The notes under the pieces are model-generated. The model was given only the letters and a program-made list of their open reading frames with translations, searched no databases and was not told the DNA's origin. Source: Carboxylicivirga longa (GTDB lineage: Bacteria; Bacteroidota; Bacteroidia; Bacteroidales; Marinilabiliaceae). From it: 64,000 bases of DNA. Positions 26,555 to 36,200 of this stretch are shown piece by piece. Every line of letters starts with the position of its first letter. Positions within the stretch are counted from its first letter, which is position 1. Location: NCBI RefSeq assembly GCF_050589825.1, contig NZ_JBNGOZ010000001.1:372001-436000 (forward strand), written 5' to 3'. A program made the position numbers and the translations under genes.

Positions 26555-27643
26555 ATGCTAGATTACAGAGAGCAAATACAAAGCATATATGAGTTTATCA
26601 AGCGTTCAGAGGTTGAGCAAAAATACCCTTACGCTTATGAGATATATCTATTGACAGGAGTTGATGAAACGGCACTCACATCAAGAACCGCCGGAACAGA
26701 GATGTTCAACAGCGATATAGAAAAGGCTATTGAAAAAGCTAAACAGGCACACGGCACTTTGCGTGTTGTAGTATATGGAGGTAAAAGCCATAACGCAAAA
26801 CACATCAACGATTACACAGTAAATGTTAGTGGTTTGTTGAACCCTCCCAAAGAACCCATCGAAAGGGCTGAAATCCATACTATCATCAAGGAGGAAATGA
26901 AGCAACACCAAATTCAGAACAGTACTGATGGATTGGGGGAAATCAACGGATTATTGGGTTTGATAACAGGAGAAAACGAACAAGCTAAAAGCAAGGTCGA
27001 GGGCTTGTTTGGGCTGTTCAATGCACTATCGGGCAATAACAAGGAAGTAGAGCGAATTAACTACCAAAAGCAACTGGATGATTTTAAGTTTGAGACTCGC
27101 TACACCAACCTGGAAGAAAGGTACGAACGTTTACGCAACGAGAATGCCGAGCTGCGTGCCGAAAAAGACCGCTATCAAAGCGAGAACAAGGAACTCAAAA
27201 CAGACAAAACCGACCTTGAAAACCGTCTTGCCGGATATGCTCCCAATGAAGTGATGAAAAGGGTTGCCACAGGTGCTTTAGTAGGTTTAGGCTCACGCAT
27301 ACTTACAAATAGTCCTAAAACAGCAGAATTATTAGGGCTTACAGCAGAAGAATTGAAAGGTGCTTTGGGGATGGTAGATGATAGCTCTGAAGAATCAGCT
27401 CCAATTCCAGATGCCAATGTTGAGATTACCGACATGGGTTCGGCAAGTTCTCCAGAAGACAAGAAGAAAGCAGAGATTATCAAGAACCTTTCTGATGCCC
27501 TAATGACATGGAAACTGCAAGATGTAGCCAAGATTGCCAACATTGTTGGACTATGCCTTGACAAAGCGGAACTCATCAATAAAACTCTCGCATTCTTGAA
27601 CCAAACTTTACAAGGAATAGAGCAAACGGATAGCGAAGAATAA
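26555..27643 (+). CDS. Coiled-coil protein of the virion module
   Basis: This 362-aa protein has a short folded N-terminal part (LTGVDETALTSRTAGTEMF and TLRVVVYGGK). A Gly/Leu-rich linker follows (GLGEINGLLGLITGENEQ), then a long coiled coil at about residues 170-230 (YERLRNENAELRAEKDRYQ) and a helical C-terminus. It may be a scaffold, spike base or core protein; the function is not known. Confidence 0.6.
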   Translation: MLDYREQIQSIYEFIKRSEVEQKYPYAYEIYLLTGVDETALTSRTAGTEMFNSDIEKAIEKAKQAHGTLRVVVYGGKSHNAKHINDYTVNVSGLLNPPKEPIERAEIHTIIKEEMKQHQIQNSTDGLGEINGLLGLITGENEQAKSKVEGLFGLFNALSGNNKEVERINYQKQLDDFKFETRYTNLEERYERLRNENAELRAEKDRYQSENKELKTDKTDLENRLAGYAPNEVMKRVATGALVGLGSRILTNSPKTAELLGLTAEELKGALGMVDDSSEESAPIPDANVEITDMGSASSPEDKKKAEIIKNLSDALMTWKLQDVAKIANIVGLCLDKAELINKTLAFLNQTLQGIEQTDSEE

Positions 27644-27662
27644 ACATTTAAAACAAACGATT

Positions 27663-27839
27663 ATGCGAAAATTTAAAGTAGGAATCACGATTGAAGCTGA
27701 AGCACCGGAGACGGTTCAGCAAATGGGAAACCTGATACAAAATGCGGTGAACAAGGTTGACCAGGAAGACATCATCAAGCTACTCACCAAAGTGGTTAAG
27801 AACCCAAAGATTGTAAAGACCGCATTGAGATACATCTAA
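27663..27839 (+). CDS. Small protein, 58 aa, unknown
   Basis: An ATG at 27663 opens a 58-codon frame ending TAA at 27837-27839: it starts MRKFKVGITIEAEAPETVQQ and ends KNPKIVKTALRYI. It fills the gap between two genes with only 12-19 bp on either side. It has an even amphipathic pattern, which supports it as a real gene. Function unknown; likely a minor virion or assembly protein by position. Confidence 0.6.
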   Translation: MRKFKVGITIEAEAPETVQQMGNLIQNAVNKVDQEDIIKLLTKVVKNPKIVKTALRYI

Positions 27840-27851
27840 AAATCAAGTACC

Positions 27852-28328
27852 GTGCAAAAGTTACCACCAGTAAATAAGGCAACATTAGTCGCTAATGGAA
27901 TTAAATACGGCTTACCCATATTAGGCGTAGGCATAGGTATTTATGCCGTTAAAAAACTATTGTTCAAGCGTAATCCTGATGGCACTTCATCAAGGGTTGC
28001 TCCTGCATTGAGCGATATGGTTCTGCAAAAGGAAAATTTGACCATTTCTCCATCCGATGCAGCCTTGTATGCTAATACTCTGTACGGTGCAATGCTTGAT
28101 TTCGGAACAGACGAAAAAACGATTTACAGCACTATAGATAAGCTACAGACCAAAGATGATATGCTTCTGGTGATAAAAGCTTTCGGTATGAAGATGTACC
28201 TATGGGGAACTCGTGCAGCATTTCTTGGTCAGGACTACAATTTGATTGGTTGGCTACGCTTTGAGCTAAGTAACAAAGAGATTGCTAAAATAAAACCCAA
28301 GTTCGACAGTTGGGGAATCCCTCTCTAA
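27852..28328 (+). CDS. Unknown protein with N-terminal membrane helix
   Basis: This 158-aa protein begins with GTG at 27852. A membrane helix (YGLPILGVGIGIYAVKKLLF) is followed by a soluble helical domain of about 110 residues (SDAALYANTLYGAMLDFGTD, LQTKDDMLLVIKAFGMKMY). It lies 15 bp ahead of the muramidase-like gene. A membrane-associated virion protein is plausible. Confidence 0.6.
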   Translation: MQKLPPVNKATLVANGIKYGLPILGVGIGIYAVKKLLFKRNPDGTSSRVAPALSDMVLQKENLTISPSDAALYANTLYGAMLDFGTDEKTIYSTIDKLQTKDDMLLVIKAFGMKMYLWGTRAAFLGQDYNLIGWLRFELSNKEIAKIKPKFDSWGIPL

Positions 28329-28343
28329 AACACGATTACAGCT

Positions 28344-28955
28344 ATGGACAAGAAACAAAAGAAGATATTGTTTATTTCGGGAGGGTTAGTAACCACAGGG
28401 GCGATAGTTACCACCGTATTACTTATTCGCAGACGTAATAAGAAAAGACGGCAAGGGCTATTGCCCCATCGTGGTTCAAACATTTTAACTACGAACAGCA
28501 ATGAGTTGCCTTCGGATTTTCAAAATTGGAATGGTGGCAATACTTATCTATCCAATGCACCCAAGGGTATCCGCAACAACAATCCGGGAAACCTGATTTT
28601 TACTAACATTAAATGGAACGGCAAACTTCCTAAAGAGCAAAACAAAGACAGACGTTTTGAAATGTTTAAAGCTCCTGTGTACGGAGTTCGTGCCATGATT
28701 AAAGACCTCAAGCATGACATTGAAAAGGGCAAGAATACAGTTCCGGCTCTTATCGAGGAATATGCGCCCAAGTTTGAGAACAATACGGCAGCTTATATCA
28801 AAACCGTGTGTAAGGATTTAAAAGTTAGCAAAACAGCTAAGCTTCTACCTACCAAGAATACACTTCGCCTTTTGGTGCTTTCAATAGCCAGGGTTGAGAA
28901 TGGTGGCAGTTACGTCAGTAATGAACTGTTCGACAGGGCTTATTCAATGATTTGA
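28344..28955 (+). CDS. Membrane-anchored muramidase-like virion protein
   Basis: This 203-aa protein has an N-terminal membrane helix (ILFISGGLVTTGAIVTTVLLI) and a basic stop-transfer patch. The phage 'GIRNNNPGN' domain follows (GIRNNNPGNLIFTNIKW at about 72-88, FKAPVYGVRAMIKDLK, YAPKFENNTAAYIKTV), which is known from phage structural lysins and peptidoglycan-cutting proteins. Anchored in a membrane, it may open the peptidoglycan during entry, as in membrane-containing or tailless phages. The separate endolysin at 41753 would serve release. Confidence 0.75.
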   Translation: MDKKQKKILFISGGLVTTGAIVTTVLLIRRRNKKRRQGLLPHRGSNILTTNSNELPSDFQNWNGGNTYLSNAPKGIRNNNPGNLIFTNIKWNGKLPKEQNKDRRFEMFKAPVYGVRAMIKDLKHDIEKGKNTVPALIEEYAPKFENNTAAYIKTVCKDLKVSKTAKLLPTKNTLRLLVLSIARVENGGSYVSNELFDRAYSMI

Positions 28956-28959
28956 TTTA

Positions 28960-29040
28960 AAGACACAAGTATCAAGATATAAGACACAAGACTAAGCATC
29001 ATGTAAATCATCTTGAATCTTGATACTCAATACTTGATAC
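28960..29040. repeat. Small repeat cluster ahead of the fibre gene
   Basis: AAGACACAAG occurs at 28960-28969 and 28981-28990 (21 bp apart). AGTATCAAGAT at 28968-28978 is the inverse of ATCTTGATACT at 29017-29027, and ACTTGATACT follows at about 29032-29041. The region could form a hairpin or be a regulator site before the fibre gene. Confidence 0.5.
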
Positions 29041-29054
29041 TAAAAAAATAATAT

Positions 29055-31442
29055 ATGGGAACAATCAAGATGTTTAGGGGAACAACCCCACCGTTACTGA
29101 AAAAGGGCGAATGGGCTTCCGATGGCCAGTACGCTTATTTGGGAATGGAACACGAACAATACAAGGTATTTCAGGGCGTGTTTGATATGAGTAAAGACCA
29201 GCAGATTGCAGGATTTGAATACGACCTTGACCAAAAAGCAATTATCATTCCAACGGGAACACCGTTTTCAAAGCTCCAGCTTTTATTTGACTCATTACCC
29301 AAGGCATTAAAATACCATACCAACGAAAATGCGAATATCAGCATCATGTTCGAGGATGGTACTTTTATTAACGATTTGGGAACATTCCTGGTACTTCGTG
29401 ATTTTTCCTATCAAATCAACATCTGCTCATTAAGTAACAAGGTAGATAGTATGGTCGGTACTTACGTGAAGCCTGTTGTTTTTCAAAGCGACAAAGCCAT
29501 TGAAATTTACAATAGTGCCATCAACTTTAGGGATATTCGTTTCGAGTACAGTGATGAAGGAAGTGGCGCATTGGCATTCCTGAACAGTACCACCAACATT
29601 GACGATTGCTGTTTTGAGGCTAAAGTCAATCAATCATGTGTGTTCGACCGAGGTTATAATAAGATTGTATTTTCTGATACTTACTTCAAGATGAACCGTG
29701 ATGTTCAGGACACAATCCTGGATAGGGCTTCGGTTGGCTCATTTATTAATATCGCTCGTTCAAAATCAGCTCCGGACTTTAGACCCAAAACCATTGTTCA
29801 GCAGATTTCAGGAGGTCTGATAATTGCAGGGAACGTTGAAGACTTGTTAATTTCAGAGAAAAGCCCGGTGTACATGCCCAATGGAGGTATAGAGGTACAT
29901 GGTGGTTTTGTTACCGACCCTGATGGCAATCTTAATATCGCCATTCCAACAAAGCTATCACAATTGGAGAATGATATGAACCTGACCTCAAATTTTGAGG
30001 AATTGGAAAACAAACCCAATACCATTTCTCCGGAACAGGCTACAGCCATTGAAAACAATAACAAAAAAAGTAGCTATCCGCAAGCTGATGCAGAGAAGTT
30101 GGCAGGGATTGAAGAAAATGCAACTGCTGGGGCTGATTGGAATAGCAACTTACAAAACAAACCTGTAACGATTAGCCAGGAACAGGCAGCAGCAATTGAG
30201 GCGAATATCCAAAAACGAAGCTATCCTCAAACCGATGAAGAAAAGCTTTCTGGAATTGAGGCGAATGCAACAGTTGGTGCTGACTGGGAGCAAAATGTGC
30301 AGAATAAACCTGTAACGATTTCTCCACAACAAGCAGCCGATATTGAATCCAATAACAATAAACGTAGCTATCCACAGGCTGATGAAGATAAACTTGCCGG
30401 GATTGAAGAAAACGCTACTGTTGGAGCAGACTGGGAGCAAAATGTACAGAACAAACCCATAACAATCTCGCCAGAACAGGCAGAAGCAATAGAGGCCAAT
30501 ACTGAAAAACGTAGCTATCCGCAAGTCGATGAAGATAAACTATCGGGCATTGAGGAAAATGCAACTGTTGGGGCGGATTGGGAATCAAATGTGCAGAACA
30601 AACCTGTTACCATTTCAGCAGAACAGGCAGCAGCCATTGAAGCAAATATCGAAAAGCGAAGCTACCCACAAGAAGATGAAGACAAGCTATCAGGTATTGA
30701 AGAAAACGCCACCGTTGGAGCAGATTGGGAACAAAATGTGCAGAATAAACCTGTAACCATTTCTCCCGAACAAGCAGAAGCTATTGAAGCCAATACTCAA
30801 AAGGTAAGCTATCCACAAGCTGATGCAGATAAGTTGGCAGGGATTGAAGAGAATGCTACCGCTGGAGCAGACTGGGAATCGAATATTGAAAATAAACCTG
30901 TTACCATATCTCCTGAACAGGCAGCAGCTATTGAAACCAATAGCCAAAAGAATAGCTACCCGCAAGTAGATGCTGATAAGCTTGCAGGAATTGAAGAAAA
31001 TGCGACTGTTGGGGCTGACTGGGAAATGAATGTACAGAATAAACCTGTAACAATTTCTCCTGAACAAGCAGCAGCCATTGAAGCCAATACCCAAAAGGTA
31101 AGCTATCCACAAGTAGATGCTGATAAGTTAGCAGGGATTGAAGAAAATGCTACTGTTGGAGCGGATTGGGAAATGAATGTACAGAATAAACCTGTTACGA
31201 TTTCCCCTGAACAAGCAGCAGCTATTGAAGAAAATACTCAAAAAAGAAGCTTTCCTCAAGTTGATGAAGACAAGCTTTCAGGCATTGAAGAAAACGCAAC
31301 TGTCGGTGCTGACTGGGATATCAACTTGCAGAATATCCCAGAGTTACTTGTAAAGTTCATTCAGAAATTAGGAGAAGAAGGTGTAACCCGTTTTGATATT
31401 GACCCGGATGGCTCAACATTAAGAATTGGTAGGGATGATTAA
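29055..31442 (+). CDS. Repeat-rich fibre or spike protein
   Basis: This 795-aa protein has an N-terminal region of about 315 residues with phage-baseplate-like or beta-helix-like features (FRGTTPPLLKKGEWASDGQY, then INFRDIRFEYSDEGSG). Nine perfect-length 49-residue repeats follow, with the core NKPVTISPEQAAAIE...SYPQ.DEDKL.GIEENATVGADW, and then a short tail (FDIDPDGSTLRIGRDD). The 'DADKLAGIEENAT' element is familiar from tail fibres of many phages. It is likely the receptor-binding or projecting fibre. Its stop overlaps the methyltransferase gene. Confidence 0.8.
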   Translation: MGTIKMFRGTTPPLLKKGEWASDGQYAYLGMEHEQYKVFQGVFDMSKDQQIAGFEYDLDQKAIIIPTGTPFSKLQLLFDSLPKALKYHTNENANISIMFEDGTFINDLGTFLVLRDFSYQINICSLSNKVDSMVGTYVKPVVFQSDKAIEIYNSAINFRDIRFEYSDEGSGALAFLNSTTNIDDCCFEAKVNQSCVFDRGYNKIVFSDTYFKMNRDVQDTILDRASVGSFINIARSKSAPDFRPKTIVQQISGGLIIAGNVEDLLISEKSPVYMPNGGIEVHGGFVTDPDGNLNIAIPTKLSQLENDMNLTSNFEELENKPNTISPEQATAIENNNKKSSYPQADAEKLAGIEENATAGADWNSNLQNKPVTISQEQAAAIEANIQKRSYPQTDEEKLSGIEANATVGADWEQNVQNKPVTISPQQAADIESNNNKRSYPQADEDKLAGIEENATVGADWEQNVQNKPITISPEQAEAIEANTEKRSYPQVDEDKLSGIEENATVGADWESNVQNKPVTISAEQAAAIEANIEKRSYPQEDEDKLSGIEENATVGADWEQNVQNKPVTISPEQAEAIEANTQKVSYPQADADKLAGIEENATAGADWESNIENKPVTISPEQAAAIETNSQKNSYPQVDADKLAGIEENATVGADWEMNVQNKPVTISPEQAAAIEANTQKVSYPQVDADKLAGIEENATVGADWEMNVQNKPVTISPEQAAAIEENTQKRSFPQVDEDKLSGIEENATVGADWDINLQNIPELLVKFIQKLGEEGVTRFDIDPDGSTLRIGRDD
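30003..31325 (+). repeat. Nine tandem 147-bp coding repeats in the fibre gene
   Basis: Each unit is exactly 147 bp (49 codons), with no insertion or deletion across all nine copies. DNA divergence is mostly at third positions, showing selection on the protein. Copy number is likely variable through recombination. Confidence 0.95.
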
Positions 31443-33228
31443 TAAAAAGGGCTACATATCAAGGATACGTAAGGATTTAAAGGCGGAACGTAAGCACTCT
31501 AAAACCACTATTGAAAGCATTGCCAAAAGCTTCGGTATTGCCAATAAAAACTTGGTGAAAGAATTTACTGAACTGGCAATAATCCTTAACGCAAGAGAGA
31601 TAGCACACGACAGTTCGCTGACTACTTATGAAAAATACCTTGATATTGTAGCCCTGTATCAAACACAGGTCAACCTTTCCATGCGCACAAGCATGAGTGT
31701 GTTGATGCAGCAATATTCCACTCCGGCACCCATCTCGTTCCTGGCATCAAGTTATATCTTAAAATCAGGCAGCTTATTAGGCTACAAGGCTTTTAAGAAT
31801 ATCGTAAAGGGAAGTACTAAGGGGAAAATTGTCGGCAATGCTCATCTTACGAATGATAAAAAAGACTTTCCAAGGTATTTAGAACCATCGGCAGGAAACG
31901 GACTTTTAACCATTGCTTTGCCTTATCACTATACCCATGTCAACGAGCTGGACGATATAAGGCTTGCCAACCTGAAAGAACAACCTTTTGAAAAGGTCAG
32001 CTCTTGGGATGCGTTAAAGCCTCCGGCAGCTTATGACAGAACTTTTGATGGTATAGTTACGAATCCACCTTTCGGTTCACTTTCTCAACCTGAACTTTTT
32101 GGAAAGTTTAAAATCAAGCGATTGGAACATGCAATGGCATTAAACGCTTTGCGTTGCATGAAGGATGATGGTAAGGCAGCCATTATCATTGGTGGTCACA
32201 CCACTTGGGACGAACACGGTCGGGTAACCGCAGGAACTAACCGCATTTTCCTGAATTACCTCTATCACTTTTACAACGTTGAAGATATTATCCCGATTAA
32301 CGGCAAAAAGCTTTACTCCAGACAAGGAACTTCAATCAATACCCGATTGATTCTGATTGATGGAGCAAAAGCAGTTCCCGAAGGAGCAGCTCCACTTAAA
32401 AATAAATTATACAGCACCGTTGTCAATACTCATGAAGAACTTTGGGATAGGGTTGGTTTAGGCAAAGGCACAAGCCCAAAGCCACAAACCAAAGATGTGA
32501 AGGTCATTAAACTTCGTGCTAAAGCCATTCTGATAAAGCAAAAACAGTTATCACTTGGTAAACTTCCAACGGCAAACCGATCGCTACGCATTTTGGTAGC
32601 TTGTGAAGAAAGCCAAACCGTTACAATGGCACTTCGTAGTCGGGGGCATGAAGCTTATAGCTGTGACATTCTTCCAACCACAGGCAAACATCCCGAATGG
32701 CACATCCAGGATGATGTATTGAACCAATTGGATAAGGGTTGGGATATGATGATTGCTTTTCCTCCATGCACCTACCTGACTGTTTCAGGCAATGCGTGGA
32801 TGCATGACCCGGAACGTCAAAAGGAACGTAAGAAAGCACTGGCTTTTATCCGCAAACTGATGAAAGCTCCAATTGATAAAATTGCCATTGAAAACCCTAT
32901 TGGTGTTATCAGTACCGCCATCCGCAAGCCTGACCAAATTATTCAGCCATACTTCTTTGGTGACAACGCAAAGAAATCAACTTGCTTGTGGTTAAAGAAT
33001 TTACCTCTGCTAGAACCAACAGATATGCTTGATGAAGACCAATTGGAATACAAGCATTGGTACGACAAAAAGAAAAAACGTTGGAGACGGCAACCACTTT
33101 GGTACTATCAGGCAAGGGATTTAAGCGATGAAGAAAGACGTAGGGTTCGCAGTAAGACCTTTCAGGGGATTGCCAATGCAATGGCTGACCAGTGGACAAC
33201 AAAGAATATTTATTCAATAGCAGTATAG
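31435..33228 (+). CDS. Two-headed DNA methyltransferase (N6-adenine-type plus C5-type)
   Basis: This 597-aa protein has two catalytic units. First, an N6-adenine-type methylase: SAM motif EPSAGNGLL at about 150 and NPPFGS at about 211. Second, a C5-cytosine-like methylase: ILVACEESQTV at about 385, FPPCTYLTVSG at about 442 and IENPIG at about 485. Between them is the 17-residue segment KVIKLRAKAILIKQKQL (32500-32550), which also ends the next two proteins. The ATG at 31435 is preferred to the TTG at 31426. Such methylases ahead of a Strawberry-notch helicase recall phage P1 DarB. A role in masking incoming DNA from restriction is likely. Confidence 0.85.
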   Translation: MINKKGYISRIRKDLKAERKHSKTTIESIAKSFGIANKNLVKEFTELAIILNAREIAHDSSLTTYEKYLDIVALYQTQVNLSMRTSMSVLMQQYSTPAPISFLASSYILKSGSLLGYKAFKNIVKGSTKGKIVGNAHLTNDKKDFPRYLEPSAGNGLLTIALPYHYTHVNELDDIRLANLKEQPFEKVSSWDALKPPAAYDRTFDGIVTNPPFGSLSQPELFGKFKIKRLEHAMALNALRCMKDDGKAAIIIGGHTTWDEHGRVTAGTNRIFLNYLYHFYNVEDIIPINGKKLYSRQGTSINTRLILIDGAKAVPEGAAPLKNKLYSTVVNTHEELWDRVGLGKGTSPKPQTKDVKVIKLRAKAILIKQKQLSLGKLPTANRSLRILVACEESQTVTMALRSRGHEAYSCDILPTTGKHPEWHIQDDVLNQLDKGWDMMIAFPPCTYLTVSGNAWMHDPERQKERKKALAFIRKLMKAPIDKIAIENPIGVISTAIRKPDQIIQPYFFGDNAKKSTCLWLKNLPLLEPTDMLDEDQLEYKHWYDKKKKRWRRQPLWYYQARDLSDEERRRVRSKTFQGIANAMADQWTTKNIYSIAV

Positions 33229-33229
33229 T

Positions 33230-36200
33230 ATGAAATCAGACATTAAAATATGCAAAAGCAACATTACCATTAAGTTTGGCAGCGTTCCACCAAAACATAT
33301 ATCGGCAAGACTTATTGAATTGGGTTTTAAAACCAACAACAACAAAAGCTTTGTTCGCACTAAAAAGCTGGCTCAGAACGAGCATGAGTATTTACAAGGA
33401 ATGTTCGGTCATAAAGGGCTGGGCATGGCATATATCCCAACAGCCGAAAAAGGTTTTATCCTGGATACAACAGTTCCCGATTCAATGGGACACGAAATGC
33501 ACATCGCTATCCGAAAAGTAAAGAAAAGTATCGGGATGCCTTTGTTTGACTATGTTGCCGAGAAACTCGATTACAGCAATGACGAGCTTGTTAAGTCGCT
33601 TTCATGCGAACAGATTGATGCAGTATCGTTAGCTATTTACAATATCGAGAAGCGTGGCCAGGGAATTATTGTTGGCGACCAAACAGGAATCGGTAAAGGA
33701 AGAACCGCAGCAGCTTTAATCCGCTATGGTGTAAAAAGTGGTATGCAACCTGTGTTCTTATCCGAAAAGCCCAATCTATTTACTGACCTTTATCGGGATT
33801 TATCCGACATAGGCAGTTCTGCTTTAGTTCCGTTTATCGTGAATACCAAAGAGAGCAAAACCAATGTAAAGGACAAAAGCGGTGAAGTTATCTATACAGC
33901 TCCCGAAAAAACTACACAAGAAAGGATTATCAAGGGTAAGAAAGTACCCAACAATTACAACTTTGTTTGTGCCACTTATTCGCAGTTCAATCAGCCGAAA
34001 AAGCCAGCCAAACAAGAGTTTTTAAATGCTGCAAGTAGCGGTAATATCATCATTATGGATGAAGCTCACAATGCTTCGGGAAGCTCCAATACAGGTGAAT
34101 TTATGCAAGGTGTGTTAAGGCAAACCAAAGGCGTTTGTTTCCTATCTGCCACCTTTGCAAAACGACCTGATAACATGCCTATTTATGCTCAAAAGACTTC
34201 TATGAGCGATGCCAATATGAGCAAAGAGGATTTGGTAGAAGCCATCACCAAAGGCGGTGTTGCATTGCAGGAAGTATTAGCAGCCCAATTGGTTTCAGAG
34301 GGGCAAATGATTAGGCGTGAACGCTCTTTTGAAGGTGTCGAAGTAAACTACATCGAGCTGAAAGAAAAAGCCAAAGAGCAAGCTGATACCGCAGACAAAG
34401 TAACCTCAATCATCCGTGATATTATCGGATTCCAAGAGAAGTACATTAACAAACAAGTTGATGAGCTTGATAAAATTGCAGCAGCCGAAAGTAAAGAGGT
34501 TGAAACACGCAAAGGAACTGAGAAAGCCGGGGTTGATAATATTCCGTATTTCTCAAAGGTCTTTAACGTCATTAATCAATTACTATTTAGTCTGAATGCT
34601 TCTGATGTAGCTGACCATGCCATTAAGCGATTGAAAGAAGGTAAGAAACCCATCATTGCCTTTGCTTCAACGATGGGAAGCTTTTTAGAGGGAATGGCAA
34701 AACCTGATGATGTGATAAATGGTGATTTTTCTACCGTATTGGAAAAGGGTTTGGATTCTGTTTTTCGCTATACCGAGAAAGATATTGATGGAGAATCACA
34801 GGGTAAGCAATTTAATATTGCCGATTTGTCGGAAGATGCTCAATTGGCTTATTACGATATTATCAGAAGAATCGAACAGGCTTCAACTGGCATTACTATC
34901 AGTCCGCTTGATTTGGTAATCCAAAAGATAAAAGAAGCCGGATATTCGGTTGGCGAAGTTACAGGGCGAAAGCTTTGTGTTCAGTACAATTCCACTAAAG
35001 CAAAGAATACAACGGCTTTGGTGATGAGCCGAAAAAAGGAAAACACAGCCGACTTGTTTCGTCAATTCAACGACAATGAAATTGACTGTTTGCTGATTAA
35101 CCAAAGTGGTTCGACAGGAGCTTCGGCACATGCCATTGTAACAGACAAGGTGCCAGCAGAAAAGGTAAAGCAGCGAGTAATGGTGATACTCCAACCAGAA
35201 CTGAATATCAATACCGAAATCCAAAAGCGTGGACGCATCAATCGCACAGGACAGATAATGAAACCGATTTACGATTACATTATTTCGTCCATCCCTGCAC
35301 AAAAGCGGTTTATGATGATGCTTAAAAAGAAGCTGAAATCATTGGATGCCAATACCACCTCCAACCAGAAAAGCAGCAAATCACAATTGGAATCCGATGA
35401 CTTTTTAAATAAGTACGGTGACAAAGTGGTTCGTGGGTACATGTTGGAGAATCCGGAGCTAAACAAAGCCTTGGATAATCCACTCAAATTTGAAGGTAAA
35501 GACAGCGATGAGACTGCATCCGAAGGTGATGCTTCAAAGGTAACAGGGCGTGTGGCTGTTTTATCGGTTAAGGAACAGGAGAAATTTTATACCGAGGTAA
35601 TTGAGCGATACAACGATTACATCGAGTACCTCAAGCAAGCCGATGAGTACGACCTTGAAGTTGAAGTATTGAATCTTAAAGCTGAATCCCTTGAAAAGCG
35701 TGTGGTGATTGCCGGGAAAGGTGGACGTTCGGTATTTGGTAACGATACCTATTTGGAAAAATGCGAATGTAACGTTCTGAAAAAGCCCTATGGCAAGGCT
35801 GAACTTGAAAAGCTGATTAAGAAGTACCTGGATAGTAAAGACCCGGACACTATTTCTGAAGAAATTGTATTGGCACATGAAAAGTTCGTGCAAAACAAGT
35901 TATCTGACGATTTAAAGGCGTTGGAAGAAAAATACAAAGAGCTTTTTAATGGTATTACCGATGAGAAAGGCTATCAGAAAATTCCTGTATATGACAAAGC
36001 AGCCCAAAGAGATTATGTCGCTGAACGAACAGAAGAAATTCAGGAAGGTAAACAAGCCGAAATTACCAAGACCAAAACACAAAGCGAGAATCGTAAACGC
36101 TACCTGAACAACTTTTTCAAGTTCTTTAAAGTCGGTCATGGCTATTTCTATCCGGCAGTCAGTTTTGAAACCGATAGCAGTTCCAACTCCTATTGCGTAT

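Noticed and set aside
30150..31112. Long antisense ORFs (124 and 140 codons) opposite the fibre repeats
   Set aside because: They arise from the repeat structure and codon bias of the fibre gene and encode periodic shadow peptides.
30003..31325. Tandem repeats as a CRISPR array
   Set aside because: The units are contiguous 147-bp coding repeats in one reading frame, without spacers.
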